Assembly (NCBI GenBank): GCA_029570835.1
Contig: JAKPTX010000041.1
Span: 1-56,013, forward strand
DNA length: 56,013 nt
From: Bacteroidota bacterium
GTDB lineage: Bacteria > Bacteroidota > Bacteroidia > Bacteroidales > WCHB1-69
Reading direction: 5' to 3'
Shown piece after piece: positions 44,829 through 52,773 of the stretch. Each line of letters opens with the position of its first letter. The stretch's first letter is position 1. The notes below the pieces were generated by a model that saw only the letters and a list, made by a program, of their open reading frames with translations, was not told where the DNA came from and made no database searches. The translations under genes were made by a program, and so were the position numbers.

Positions 44829-45473
44829 TTGAAAGCAGTTGTTATCGCCAATGGAGAGATTCCATCACATCCTATTCCGCTCAAGGTATTACAAAATGCG
44901 GATCATATTGTCTGTCTGGATGGAGCAGTAGAGCAGTTGCTCGCCTTGGGATATGAACCCGATGTCATTGTCGGTGACCTGGACTCTATCACCCCCCTTT
45001 ATTTTAATAAATATAAAAATATAATAGTAAAAGATGACAGTGAAGAGTACAATGATTTGCAAAAAGGGATCAAATATTGCATTTCAAAACAATGGTATGA
45101 AATTGATATTATTGGTGCGTTTGGTTTAAGAGAGGATCATTCCCTGGCCAACCTTTCCATTCTTTTGTACTACGCCAATCCAAATCACAACTTATCAGAC
45201 AAAGAGTTGAAAATCAGAATGGTAACCAACTCAGGTGTTTTTACCCCCATTTTCTCCACTACCGCTTTTCATTCATTTCCAAAACAGCCGGTTTCCATAT
45301 TTAGCCATTCTGCTCAAACTGAACTCACTTTTTACGGATTAAAATATCCCGTTCAAAAAGCTACTTTTTCTTATTTTTGGGAAGGAAGTTTGAACTCGGC
45401 AATAGGGGATGTGTTTGTTATAGAGTTCGAAAAAGGAGAGGTTTTAGTGTACCAATCTTTTGATATGTTGTAG
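44829..45473 (+). CDS. Thiamine diphosphokinase
   Basis: A 214-residue protein. The start is a TTG; no in-frame ATG lies near, and MKAVVIANGEIPSHP is the expected N-terminus. Motifs of thiamine pyrophosphokinases are seen: CLDGAVEQLLALGYEPDVIV followed by GDLDSI, then EEYNDLQKGIKYC, and IIGAFGLREDHSLANL. It transfers pyrophosphate from ATP to thiamine. It is the last gene of the kamA run. A 238-bp gap follows that contains the phosphate promoter of the porin gene. Confidence 0.88.
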   Translation: MKAVVIANGEIPSHPIPLKVLQNADHIVCLDGAVEQLLALGYEPDVIVGDLDSITPLYFNKYKNIIVKDDSEEYNDLQKGIKYCISKQWYEIDIIGAFGLREDHSLANLSILLYYANPNHNLSDKELKIRMVTNSGVFTPIFSTTAFHSFPKQPVSIFSHSAQTELTFYGLKYPVQKATFSYFWEGSLNSAIGDVFVIEFEKGEVLVYQSFDML

Positions 45474-45641
45474 AATCATATATTTAATAATGATTAGGTA
45501 TAACACAAATGTTCTTCCACAAAATAGCGAGTGTATCGTTCAACTGAGTCAAAAGGCGATGCAACAGGATATAGATTGAGCATAAAGCATTAGAAATTTT
45601 TGATTTTATATCTCCTAATATTTTCTAAATTTTAAAACAAC

Positions 45642-45676
45642 CTTAACCGGTGCGTAACATGTCCAGGATAATTTCG
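45642..45676 (+). promoter_or_regulatory. Candidate Pho box and -7 box of the phosphate porin gene
   Basis: CTTAACCGGTGCGTAACAT (45642-45660) holds half-sites TTAAC (45643) and GTAAC (45654), 11 bp apart. A -7 box TAATTTCG begins at 45669, exactly 15 bp after the second half-site. There is no -33 element, as expected for an activator-dependent promoter. The same arrangement precedes pstS. Confidence 0.65.
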
Positions 45677-45711
45677 CCGGAGTTATTTAATCAATAATTA
45701 AATTTAAAAAC

Positions 45712-47013
45712 ATGAAATCAAGACTACAAATTTTAACAAGCACATTATTGCTTATTGCAGGTTTAGCATTATTGGGAATTACTCCGACCTATGCACAAGA
45801 TTCAGATTCACTTCGTATTGATGAATTGGAAGGAAGAGTAAAAAAACTTGAAGTTTTAAAAGGACTCAAAGTTTCGGGTTACATTCAAGGACAGTACCAA
45901 TACGGAGATGTGGATGCTTCCTTAAACGTAGGGTCAAAAAACACAAGCAAAGATGAAGGTTATCATCGTATGGGTATTCGTAGAGGTCGTATCAAATTTA
46001 CTTATGACAAAAGTATTGCTTCAGCAGTTTTTCAATTGGACCTTACTGAAAAAGGTGTAAGTTTTAAAGATGTGTACATGCAAATTAAGGATCCAAAATT
46101 TAGTGCAAGTTCTATTAAAGTTGGGGTTTTTGACCGTCCTTTTGGTTATGAAATTACCTATTCTTCTTCTTCAAGAGAAACTCCTGAGAGATCACAAATC
46201 TTCCGTACATTATTCCCTAATGAAAGAGATTTGGGAGTAATGGTAACATTGCAACCTAAAAAAGGTTCAGCTTGGAATATCTTAAAATTAGATGCTGGTT
46301 TATTTGCCGGTAATGGTATTAAAAAAGATATCAAAAATAGAAAAGATTTTATCACAAGATTATCTGTAGACAAAAAATTTAAAGAGATCATTAGATTAGG
46401 TGTAGGTGTTTCTTACTACAACGGTGGTGTGTATCAAGGTAGCCCCAATATTTATACCTTCGACAAAGAAGGATTTGTACTAAAAAGCGACACAGCGTTT
46501 ATTGGTAAATATGCTAAAAGAGAATATTTCGGTGTTGATGCTCAATTTAGAGTAATTACCCCATTAGGAGTAACCACAATTGCAGGAGAATATCTTATGG
46601 GTACTCAACCAGGTATAGAACTCGAAAGCAAAAGTCCTAATGCTGATGCGGTAACTGATAAAGATACTTATATTAGAAATTTTAACGGTGGTTATGTGGT
46701 TTTGGTTCAAGATATGGGTGTTGTACCTTTATCAGCAGTAGTAAAATATGATTGGTACGATCCAAATACTAAAGTTGCCGGTAAACAAATAGGGGACTTG
46801 GGTAAAGAAGATGACTTTAAAAAGACAAGTATAGGAGATATTGCGTACAATACTGTTGGTTTTGGTCTAATATGGAATATCAATAGTGTACTGAGAGCCA
46901 CTGCTTATTATGAAATCATTGCCAATGAAACTTCTGAAAAACTTTCCGATTTTAAATTTAATAAAGATCTTAGGGATAATGTATTTACCTTCAGAATTCA
47001 GTATAAGTTCTAA
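45712..47013 (+). CDS. Phosphate-selective porin (OprO/OprP family)
   Basis: A 433-residue outer membrane protein. The signal peptide is residues 1-~28 (ending TYAQ). A short coiled segment (SLRIDELEGRVKKLEVLK) is followed by a beta-barrel with alternating strands such as GLKVSGYIQGQYQYGD, RMGIRRGRIKFTYD and VGVFDRPFGYEITYSSSSRE. It ends with an aromatic strand FTFRIQYKF, the signature for outer membrane assembly. Its Pho box and the pst operon next to it support a role in phosphate or polyphosphate uptake under starvation. Confidence 0.88.
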   Translation: MKSRLQILTSTLLLIAGLALLGITPTYAQDSDSLRIDELEGRVKKLEVLKGLKVSGYIQGQYQYGDVDASLNVGSKNTSKDEGYHRMGIRRGRIKFTYDKSIASAVFQLDLTEKGVSFKDVYMQIKDPKFSASSIKVGVFDRPFGYEITYSSSSRETPERSQIFRTLFPNERDLGVMVTLQPKKGSAWNILKLDAGLFAGNGIKKDIKNRKDFITRLSVDKKFKEIIRLGVGVSYYNGGVYQGSPNIYTFDKEGFVLKSDTAFIGKYAKREYFGVDAQFRVITPLGVTTIAGEYLMGTQPGIELESKSPNADAVTDKDTYIRNFNGGYVVLVQDMGVVPLSAVVKYDWYDPNTKVAGKQIGDLGKEDDFKKTSIGDIAYNTVGFGLIWNINSVLRATAYYEIIANETSEKLSDFKFNKDLRDNVFTFRIQYKF

Positions 47014-47016
47014 TTC

Positions 47017-47073
47017 CTTAACCGAATTGTAACAGAATCTCAATTCTATTGTAATATAGTAAGCGTACTTTCG
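47017..47073 (+). promoter_or_regulatory. Candidate Pho box array and -7 box of the pst operon
   Basis: CTTAACCGAATTGTAACAG (47017-47035) has TTAAC at 47018 and GTAAC at 47029, 11 bp apart. A further GTAAT at 47051 keeps the phase (22 bp on). The -7 box TACTTTCG starts at 47066, again 15 bp after the last half-site. The first 8 bases and the GTAACA block are identical to the porin box. Confidence 0.65.
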
Positions 47074-47119
47074 CGTCAAAATTAAATAGAAAAATAACCA
47101 ATTAAAACAAATAGAAAAA

Positions 47120-47935
47120 ATGAGAAGATTAATTTTATTAGCATTAGCAGTTGTATTCGGAATGTCTCAACTAAGTGCACAAAAAATCAAAGGTTCAGAA
47201 ACTGTTTTACCTATTACTCAAAAAGCAGCTGAACTATATCTGAAAGTGAATCCTAAAGCTCAAGTAAGTGTAACCGGTGGTGGTAGTGGTGTTGGAATTG
47301 CTGCTTTAATTGATGGTACAACAGATTTAGCACAAGCATCACGTAAAATTAAATTTGACGAAAGACAAAAAATTCAACAAAGTGGTAATACTGTAAAAGA
47401 GGTAGCCATCGCTTATGATGCATTAGCAATTATTATCAATCCCGGTAACAAAGTTACCAATTTGACAAGAGAACAAGTTGAAGGAATGTTCACCGGTAAA
47501 ATCAAAAACTGGAAAGAAGTAGGTGGTGAAGATATGAAAGTTGTTCCTTATTCTCGTGAAACTTCTTCAGGAACTTATGAGTTCTTCAAAGAAAGTGTTT
47601 TGAAAAACAAAAATCACATGTCAGGAATTATGAGTATGCCAGCAAACGGAGCTATCATCCAATCAGTTAAACAAACTAAAGGAGCTATTGCTTATGTTGG
47701 ATTAGCTTATGTTAACAAAGATGTAAAAGCAGTACATATCTCTTATGACAAAGGTAAAACCTATGTAGAGCCTTCTGTTAAAAATGCAGTAAATAAAACC
47801 TATCCTATTGTTAGACCTCTTTATTTCTACTACCTAAGAAAAAATGAGTCAAAAGTTAAAGCTTTTGTTGACTATATCCTTTCACCAGCAGGACAAGAAA
47901 TAGTAAAAGAGGTTGGCTATGTTAACGTAAAATAA
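47120..47935 (+). CDS. pstS: Phosphate ABC transporter substrate-binding protein PstS
   Basis: A 271-residue periplasmic protein of the short PstS type. The signal peptide ends at LSAQ (residues 1-21). Phosphate-binding regions are KGSETVLPITQ, VTGGGSGVGIAAL, and SRETSSGTYEFF, the latter with the Ser/Thr/Arg ligands. Residues 107-143 (NKVTNLT... NWKEVGGEDMKV) resemble a segment of the neighbouring PstC. It is the first gene of the pstSCAB-mgsA-phoU run, 45 nt before pstC. Confidence 0.93.
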   Translation: MRRLILLALAVVFGMSQLSAQKIKGSETVLPITQKAAELYLKVNPKAQVSVTGGGSGVGIAALIDGTTDLAQASRKIKFDERQKIQQSGNTVKEVAIAYDALAIIINPGNKVTNLTREQVEGMFTGKIKNWKEVGGEDMKVVPYSRETSSGTYEFFKESVLKNKNHMSGIMSMPANGAIIQSVKQTKGAIAYVGLAYVNKDVKAVHISYDKGKTYVEPSVKNAVNKTYPIVRPLYFYYLRKNESKVKAFVDYILSPAGQEIVKEVGYVNVK

Positions 47936-47980
47936 CATAATCTCCATATTAATAAGTTTAACTATTAGATATAGAGAGAT

Positions 47981-49183
47981 ATGTTGAAGAAGTTTTCAAA
48001 TTTTACTATAAAGTCGTTATTAATATTTAGTGGTGCCTTCGCGGGCATCACTATATTGTTTATATCGATCTTTCTTTTTAAAGAAGGGTTAGGTTTTTTC
48101 AAAAAACCGGCAGTGGAAGAGGGATATTCTCTATTTGTAAATTCAAAAAATAAGGTTGAGGATTTCGATTCTAAAAAGATAAAAGAAATTTTCGATCACG
48201 AAATTACAAACTGGAGTGAATTGGGAGGCGAAGATGTAGAGATCCTTCTTTTTAGAATGGATAATATTTTTGATTATTATTCTGATGAAGAGCTTGGAGA
48301 AGAGTACGAATTTCTAGCAGAAAAGTTAGCTGAGGTAATAAAAGCTGAAGAGGGTATCATTGCATTTGTTCCTCACCAATATTCTCCGGCAGAATATTCC
48401 GGAGTTAAAGAGTTGTCGGTACCCAATATTACTCCTTCTGATTTCTTTACCGGTAAAGACTGGCTTCCAACTGCAACACCGTCACCATTGTTTGGTACAT
48501 TACCCATGTTGTTGGGAACTTTACTAGTGAGTTTGGTTGCTATACTTTTTGCACTTCCTCTTGGATTAGGAGTTGCCATCTATCTGTCAGAATTAGCTCC
48601 GGAAGGCATAAGAAAATTTTTAAAACCAATCATTGAGTTATTGGCAGGTATCCCTTCGGTGGTTTACGGATTCTTTGGATTGGTGGTGTTAGCACCGTTA
48701 GTTCAAAAGACATTTAATCTTCCGGTTGGTGAAACAGCATTAACAGGGAGTTTAATCTTAGCTATTATGGCATTGCCTACTATTATTTCTATCGCTGAAG
48801 ACGCCATGCGAAACACTCCAAGAGCTATGAAAGAAGCGAGTTTAGCGCTAGGAGCAACACATTGGCAAACTATTTACAGAGTGATTATTCCATATTCTAA
48901 ATCAGGAATATCAGCAGCTGTAGTTTTAGGAATAGGACGCGCTATTGGAGAAACTATGGCAGTACTTATGGTTACCGGTAATGCTGCATTGATGCCTACT
49001 TCACTATTCGATCCGGTTAGAACTATACCGGCAACTATTGCAGCCGAATTAGGAGAAGCTCCTTCAGGTGGAGCACACTATCAAGCACTCTTCTTACTTG
49101 GTGCTATACTCTTTATAATTACACTGTTCATTTCTATTGCTGCAGAAATGATCTCGAAAAAGAAGAACTACAAAGATATGTAA
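47981..49183 (+). CDS. pstC: Phosphate ABC transporter permease PstC with a PstS-like periplasmic insertion
   Basis: A 400-residue permease, about 80-100 longer than E. coli PstC. TM1 is residues ~12-33. Residues ~49-150 are an extra soluble segment facing the periplasm. TM2 onward is typical PstC: GTLPMLLGTLLVSLVAILFA, ELLAGIPSVVYGFFGLVVL and the EAA loop EASLALGATHWQTIYRVIIP. In the insertion, NSKNKVEDFDSKKIKEIF then NWSELGGEDVEI lines up with PstS residues 107-141 (about 13 of 40 identical by eye), and EEGIIAFVPHQY with PstS KGAIAYVGLAY. The insertion looks like a degenerate lobe of the binding protein. Confidence 0.92.
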   Translation: MLKKFSNFTIKSLLIFSGAFAGITILFISIFLFKEGLGFFKKPAVEEGYSLFVNSKNKVEDFDSKKIKEIFDHEITNWSELGGEDVEILLFRMDNIFDYYSDEELGEEYEFLAEKLAEVIKAEEGIIAFVPHQYSPAEYSGVKELSVPNITPSDFFTGKDWLPTATPSPLFGTLPMLLGTLLVSLVAILFALPLGLGVAIYLSELAPEGIRKFLKPIIELLAGIPSVVYGFFGLVVLAPLVQKTFNLPVGETALTGSLILAIMALPTIISIAEDAMRNTPRAMKEASLALGATHWQTIYRVIIPYSKSGISAAVVLGIGRAIGETMAVLMVTGNAALMPTSLFDPVRTIPATIAAELGEAPSGGAHYQALFLLGAILFIITLFISIAAEMISKKKNYKDM

Positions 49184-49185
49184 AA

Positions 49186-50040
49186 ATGAATAAGAGAACA
49201 AAACAAAAATTTGCATTTTTTTTCTTTCGTTTGTTTAGTATAATTATCGTTGGTATTCTGATAGCCATTTTAGGATTTATAGCAGTCAACGGTTTAAAAG
49301 TAATCAACTGGGAGTTTTTGTCTGGCATGCCCAAAGAAGGGATGACAGAAGGAGGGATTTTTCCTGCTATTGTCGGTACTTGTTACCTCATTATAGGAAG
49401 TTTGATTTTTGCTGTTCCTTTGGGTGTTATGGCCGCCATCTACACCGTAGAATATGCAGGGAATGGGAAAGTTGTTCGCTTTATTAGAATGATGACCAAT
49501 AACCTTGCAAGTATTCCTTCTATTGTTTTCGGATTGTTTGGGATGGCATTATTTGTCAAGGGATTAGGTTTTGGAGATTCCATTATAGCGGGTTCTTTAA
49601 CATTAGGGTTATTAACTTTGCCTATCATTATTAGAACGTCTGAAGAGGCTTTAAAAGCGGTACCGGAATCTTATAGAACCGGTAGTTATGCTTTAGGTGC
49701 TACTAAATTACAAACAATTAGAAAAGTAGTCTTCCCATGTGCACTACCCAATATTTTGACCGGGATTATCCTTTCTATAAGCCGGGTATCAGGAGAAACT
49801 GCACCAATTTTATTCACAGTGGCTGCCTATTTCTTGCCTAGTTTACCGGATTCTATTTTTAGTCAGGCTATGGCCTTGCCTTACCACCTTTATGTGTTGG
49901 CAACGAGCGGAACAGATATTGAAGCTTCACGACCCATGGCTTATGGAACAGCATTAGTGTTGGTTGTTATAGTACTTTTCTTCAATTTAACAGCAACACT
50001 TTTAAGACAGAGATTAAGTAAAAATATGAAAAACAAATAA
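49186..50040 (+). CDS. pstA: Phosphate ABC transporter permease PstA
   Basis: A 284-residue membrane protein with six TM helices. It has NNLASIPSIVFGLFGMALFV, RTSEEALKAVPESYRTGSYA and LGATKLQTIRKVVFPCALPN, the permease EAA loop that contacts PstB. SRVSGETAPILFTVAAYF is typical of PstA. It starts 2 nt after pstC and ends 6 nt before pstB. Confidence 0.94.
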   Translation: MNKRTKQKFAFFFFRLFSIIIVGILIAILGFIAVNGLKVINWEFLSGMPKEGMTEGGIFPAIVGTCYLIIGSLIFAVPLGVMAAIYTVEYAGNGKVVRFIRMMTNNLASIPSIVFGLFGMALFVKGLGFGDSIIAGSLTLGLLTLPIIIRTSEEALKAVPESYRTGSYALGATKLQTIRKVVFPCALPNILTGIILSISRVSGETAPILFTVAAYFLPSLPDSIFSQAMALPYHLYVLATSGTDIEASRPMAYGTALVLVVIVLFFNLTATLLRQRLSKNMKNK

Positions 50041-50046
50041 TAAGAA

Positions 50047-50793
50047 ATGATTGTAACGAAAAATATAAACTTCTACTACGGCACATTTCAAGCATTGAAA
50101 AATATCAGTATGACAATGGAAGCCAACACAGTTACTGCTTTTATTGGACCTTCAGGCTGTGGTAAATCTACTTTTTTGAGATTATTCAATCGAATGAATG
50201 ACTTGATTGATGGTACAAGATTAGAAGGCGAATGTTTAATAAAAGGTAAAGATATTTATGATAAATCGATCAATATCGATGCTTTGAGAAAAGATATAGG
50301 AATGGTGTTTCAAAAACCCAATCCTTTTCCAAAATCTGTCTTTGAAAATGTGGCTTATGGGCTGAGAGTAAATGGAATTAAGGATAAAAAGTTCATCGCT
50401 GATAAAGTGGAAGAGACACTTAAAGCTGCTGCATTGTTTGATGAAGTTAAGGACAAACTCAATAAATCAGCTTTTGAGTTGTCAGGTGGACAACAACAGA
50501 GGTTGTGTATTGCAAGAGCTCTGGCTGTTGAGCCTTCTATTCTTTTGATGGATGAGCCCGCTTCTGCACTAGACCCAATATCAACATCCAAAATTGAAGA
50601 ACTGATTCATGATCTCAAAAAAAAGTACACTATTGTAATTGTAACACATAATATGCAACAAGCTGCAAGGGTTAGTGATAAAACAGGGTTCTTTATGTTG
50701 GGTGAATTGATAGAATATAACGATACTAAGAAAATGTTCTTGAATCCTGATAAAGAAATAACTCAAAATTACATTACAGGAAGATTTGGATAA
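50047..50793 (+). CDS. pstB: Phosphate ABC transporter ATPase PstB
   Basis: A 248-residue ABC ATPase. Walker A is GPSGCGKST, the Q-loop region is [16 protein letters not shown], the signature is [16 protein letters not shown] and Walker B is [13 protein letters not shown], followed by the switch His in [18 protein letters not shown] is characteristic of PstB. It energises phosphate import with PstC and PstA. Its last 8 bp overlap the start of the methylglyoxal synthase frame. Confidence 0.96.
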   Translation: MIVTKNINFYYGTFQALKNISMTMEANTVTAFIGPSGCGKSTFLRLFNRMNDLIDGTRLEGECLIKGKDIYDKSINIDALRKDIGMVFQKPNPFPKSVFENVAYGLRVNGIKDKKFIADKVEETLKAAALFDEVKDKLNKSAFELSGGQQQRLCIARALAVEPSILLMDEPASALDPISTSKIEELIHDLKKKYTIVIVTHNMQQAARVSDKTGFFMLGELIEYNDTKKMFLNPDKEITQNYITGRFG

Positions 50794-51286
50794 GATTCTA
50801 AATAAACAAGAAGTGAAAAAAAGAAAGAAAATAGCTCTTGTAGCTCATGATAACTGCAAGAAAGATCTGTTGGAATGGGTGGAGTTTAACTGGAAACTTC
50901 TCGCTCAAAACGATCTAACCTGTACAGGAACAACAGGTCAATTGGTTGAGAAAAAAATAAATGAATGTATAGAGCACTATGAAGAGGATATAGAAGTAAC
51001 TATTGAAAAATTAAAATCAGGACCCTTAGGAGGCGACCAACAGTTGGGAGCTCTAATATGTAATAAGGAAATCGATATATTAATTTTCTTTTGGGACGCT
51101 TTAGAACCTCAACCTCACGATGTGGATATTAAAGCACTGCTACGTTTAGCAACTTTGTATAATATCGTTTATGCTTGCTCAAGAGCAACTGCTGACTTTG
51201 TTATTTCTTCACCTTTATTTAAAGAAAATTATAAATCAAAATTAAACGAACAGATTGATCATTATAAAAAAAGAGAATTGATATGA
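50786..51286 (+). CDS. mgsA: Methylglyoxal synthase within the pst-phoU operon
   Basis: A 166-residue protein closely matching E. coli Mgs[43 protein letters not shown] (catalytic Asp84), [20 protein letters not shown] and [10 protein letters not shown]. The enzyme turns dihydroxyacetone phosphate into methylglyoxal and phosphate. No ATG is available; the start is a TTG at 50786 or a GTG at 50813. About 11 extra residues ([10 protein letters not shown]) lie before the catalytic loop. It overlaps pstB upstream and phoU downstream (ATGA), so it is a full member of the operon. Confidence 0.93.
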   Translation: MDKILNKQEVKKRKKIALVAHDNCKKDLLEWVEFNWKLLAQNDLTCTGTTGQLVEKKINECIEHYEEDIEVTIEKLKSGPLGGDQQLGALICNKEIDILIFFWDALEPQPHDVDIKALLRLATLYNIVYACSRATADFVISSPLFKENYKSKLNEQIDHYKKRELI

Positions 51287-51954
51287 AATACAATGAAAAA
51301 GAAATGAAGTTTCTTAGAGACGAGGTAAATGAAATGTGGAAATTGGTTATTTCTCAAATAGAAAAAACCAAAAAAGCATTACTAACCAATGATGTTGAAT
51401 TAGCATTGGAAATTGTGAGCCTCGAAAAAAAAGTAGATGCATACGAATTAAGGCTGGATAGCAATTGTGAACACTACATTGCACTCTATAATCCGGTGGC
51501 TATTGACTTACGCTTAGTGTTATCCATTATGAAAATTAGCATCACCTTGGAAAGAATAGCAGATTATGCAGCAGGTGTTGCTAGGTATGTCCTGGAAGCT
51601 GAATGTCAGCCTTTTACTGATAAAATGAAAGAATCCTTAAGATTGGAAAAAATGTTTGATGCTCTGTTGAGTATGATGACAACAAGTTTAGTCTCATTTA
51701 ATTCTGAAAATGTGAAGAATGCAAGTAAGATTTTAGCAAAAGACAAAGGAATTGATGAGATTTATCATAGCTCTATTAATCTGCTTTCAGAACAAATAGG
51801 CAAAGATAGCACTGATGCAAGATGTGGATTAGAAATGATGATGGTAATTAGAAAATTGGAAAGAATTGGAGATCATTGCAGCAATATTGTTGAAGAAATC
51901 GTATTTTACATAGAGGCAAAAGTGTTAAAACATAAAGGGAAAAGAGAAATTTAA
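51283..51954 (+). CDS. phoU: Phosphate transport regulator PhoU
   Basis: A 223-residue all-helical protein with two PhoU repeats. The conserved metal-binding type motifs are EKKVDAYELRLDSNCEHYIA, PVAIDLRLVLSIMKISITLE-RIADYA in the first repeat and MMVIRKLERIGDHCSNIVEE in the second. It links the Pst transporter to the PhoR kinase. It overlaps mgsA by 4 bp and is followed by a PhoB-like regulator. Confidence 0.94.
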   Translation: MKYNEKEMKFLRDEVNEMWKLVISQIEKTKKALLTNDVELALEIVSLEKKVDAYELRLDSNCEHYIALYNPVAIDLRLVLSIMKISITLERIADYAAGVARYVLEAECQPFTDKMKESLRLEKMFDALLSMMTTSLVSFNSENVKNASKILAKDKGIDEIYHSSINLLSEQIGKDSTDARCGLEMMMVIRKLERIGDHCSNIVEEIVFYIEAKVLKHKGKREI

Positions 51955-51969
51955 TTCATAAAAAAAGAT

Positions 51970-51977
51970 TATCTTTG
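51970..51977 (+). promoter_or_regulatory. -7 box TATCTTTG before the PhoB-like regulator
   Basis: TATCTTTG followed by TG lies in the short gap after phoU, 26 bp before the ATG at 51996. It may give the two-component genes some expression independent of pst. Confidence 0.4.
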
Positions 51978-51995
51978 TGGCTAGAAAACAAATAT

Positions 51996-52703
51996 ATGAG
52001 TAAACATATTTTGATCGTTGATGATGATGTTAGTATTACTGAAATTTTAGAGTTCAATCTCAAGAGTGAAGGTTATGAAGTGGAAACTGCCGTGTCAGCA
52101 GAGGAGGCTTTGAAAAAGGAACTTGATAATTTTGATTTAATACTATTGGATGTAATGATGGGAGGGATGTCAGGGTTTAAGATGGCGGAGAAAATACGAA
52201 TAGAAGGGGTTTTAACACCCATTATATTTCTGACAGCAAAGGATACCGAAAACGATATGTTGACCGGATTTTCGGTTGGAGGAGATGATTATATTGCAAA
52301 ACCATTCTCAATCAAAGAAGTTAGTGCAAGAGTGAAGGCTGTTCTGAAAAGAACAGAAAAGGATGAAAAAAAAGATAGTGATGAGAATCAGTTGGTTCAC
52401 GATAATTTTGTTTTCGATTTTAATATGAAAGAACTGACTGTTAATGATGAAAAAATCCCATTAACTAAGACAGAATTTGAATTGCTTACACTACTAGCTA
52501 GACATCCTGAGAAAATGTTGTCGAGAAAAAATATAATAGATCAATTGTGGACCGACACTCCCTATGTTACAGAAAGAACTGTTGATGTACATATAACACG
52601 CATAAGGAAAAAATTAGGAAACTATGCATCTGTGATTTCAAATAAAATAGGTTATGGATATAGATTTGATATAGAAGAATTACACAACATCCTTAATCAG
52701 TAA
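51996..52703 (+). CDS. OmpR/PhoB-family response regulator
   Basis: A 235-residue regulator starting at ATG 51996 (MSKHILIVDDD). The receiver has Asp9-Asp11 acidic residues, phospho-acceptor Asp52 (LILLDVMMGGMSG), TAKD and the DYIAKPFS lysine. The C-terminal winged-helix domain has KTEFELLTLLARHPEKMLSR and ERTVDVHITRIRKKLG. Its place after phoU and before the kinase suggests it is the PhoB counterpart and probably binds the 11-bp repeats before the porin and pstS genes. Confidence 0.9.
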   Translation: MSKHILIVDDDVSITEILEFNLKSEGYEVETAVSAEEALKKELDNFDLILLDVMMGGMSGFKMAEKIRIEGVLTPIIFLTAKDTENDMLTGFSVGGDDYIAKPFSIKEVSARVKAVLKRTEKDEKKDSDENQLVHDNFVFDFNMKELTVNDEKIPLTKTEFELLTLLARHPEKMLSRKNIIDQLWTDTPYVTERTVDVHITRIRKKLGNYASVISNKIGYGYRFDIEELHNILNQ

Positions 52704-52773
52704 AAAACTTAACCAAATAGTTAAACAATAAAATTAACTCATTGATCGTTAGCAACAAACAAAAATAAAAGAA

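Noticed and set aside
52709-52740. Third Pho box before the phoR-like gene
   Set aside because: TTAAC-like words occur at 12- and 13-bp steps instead of 11, and no -7 box stands 15 bp downstream.
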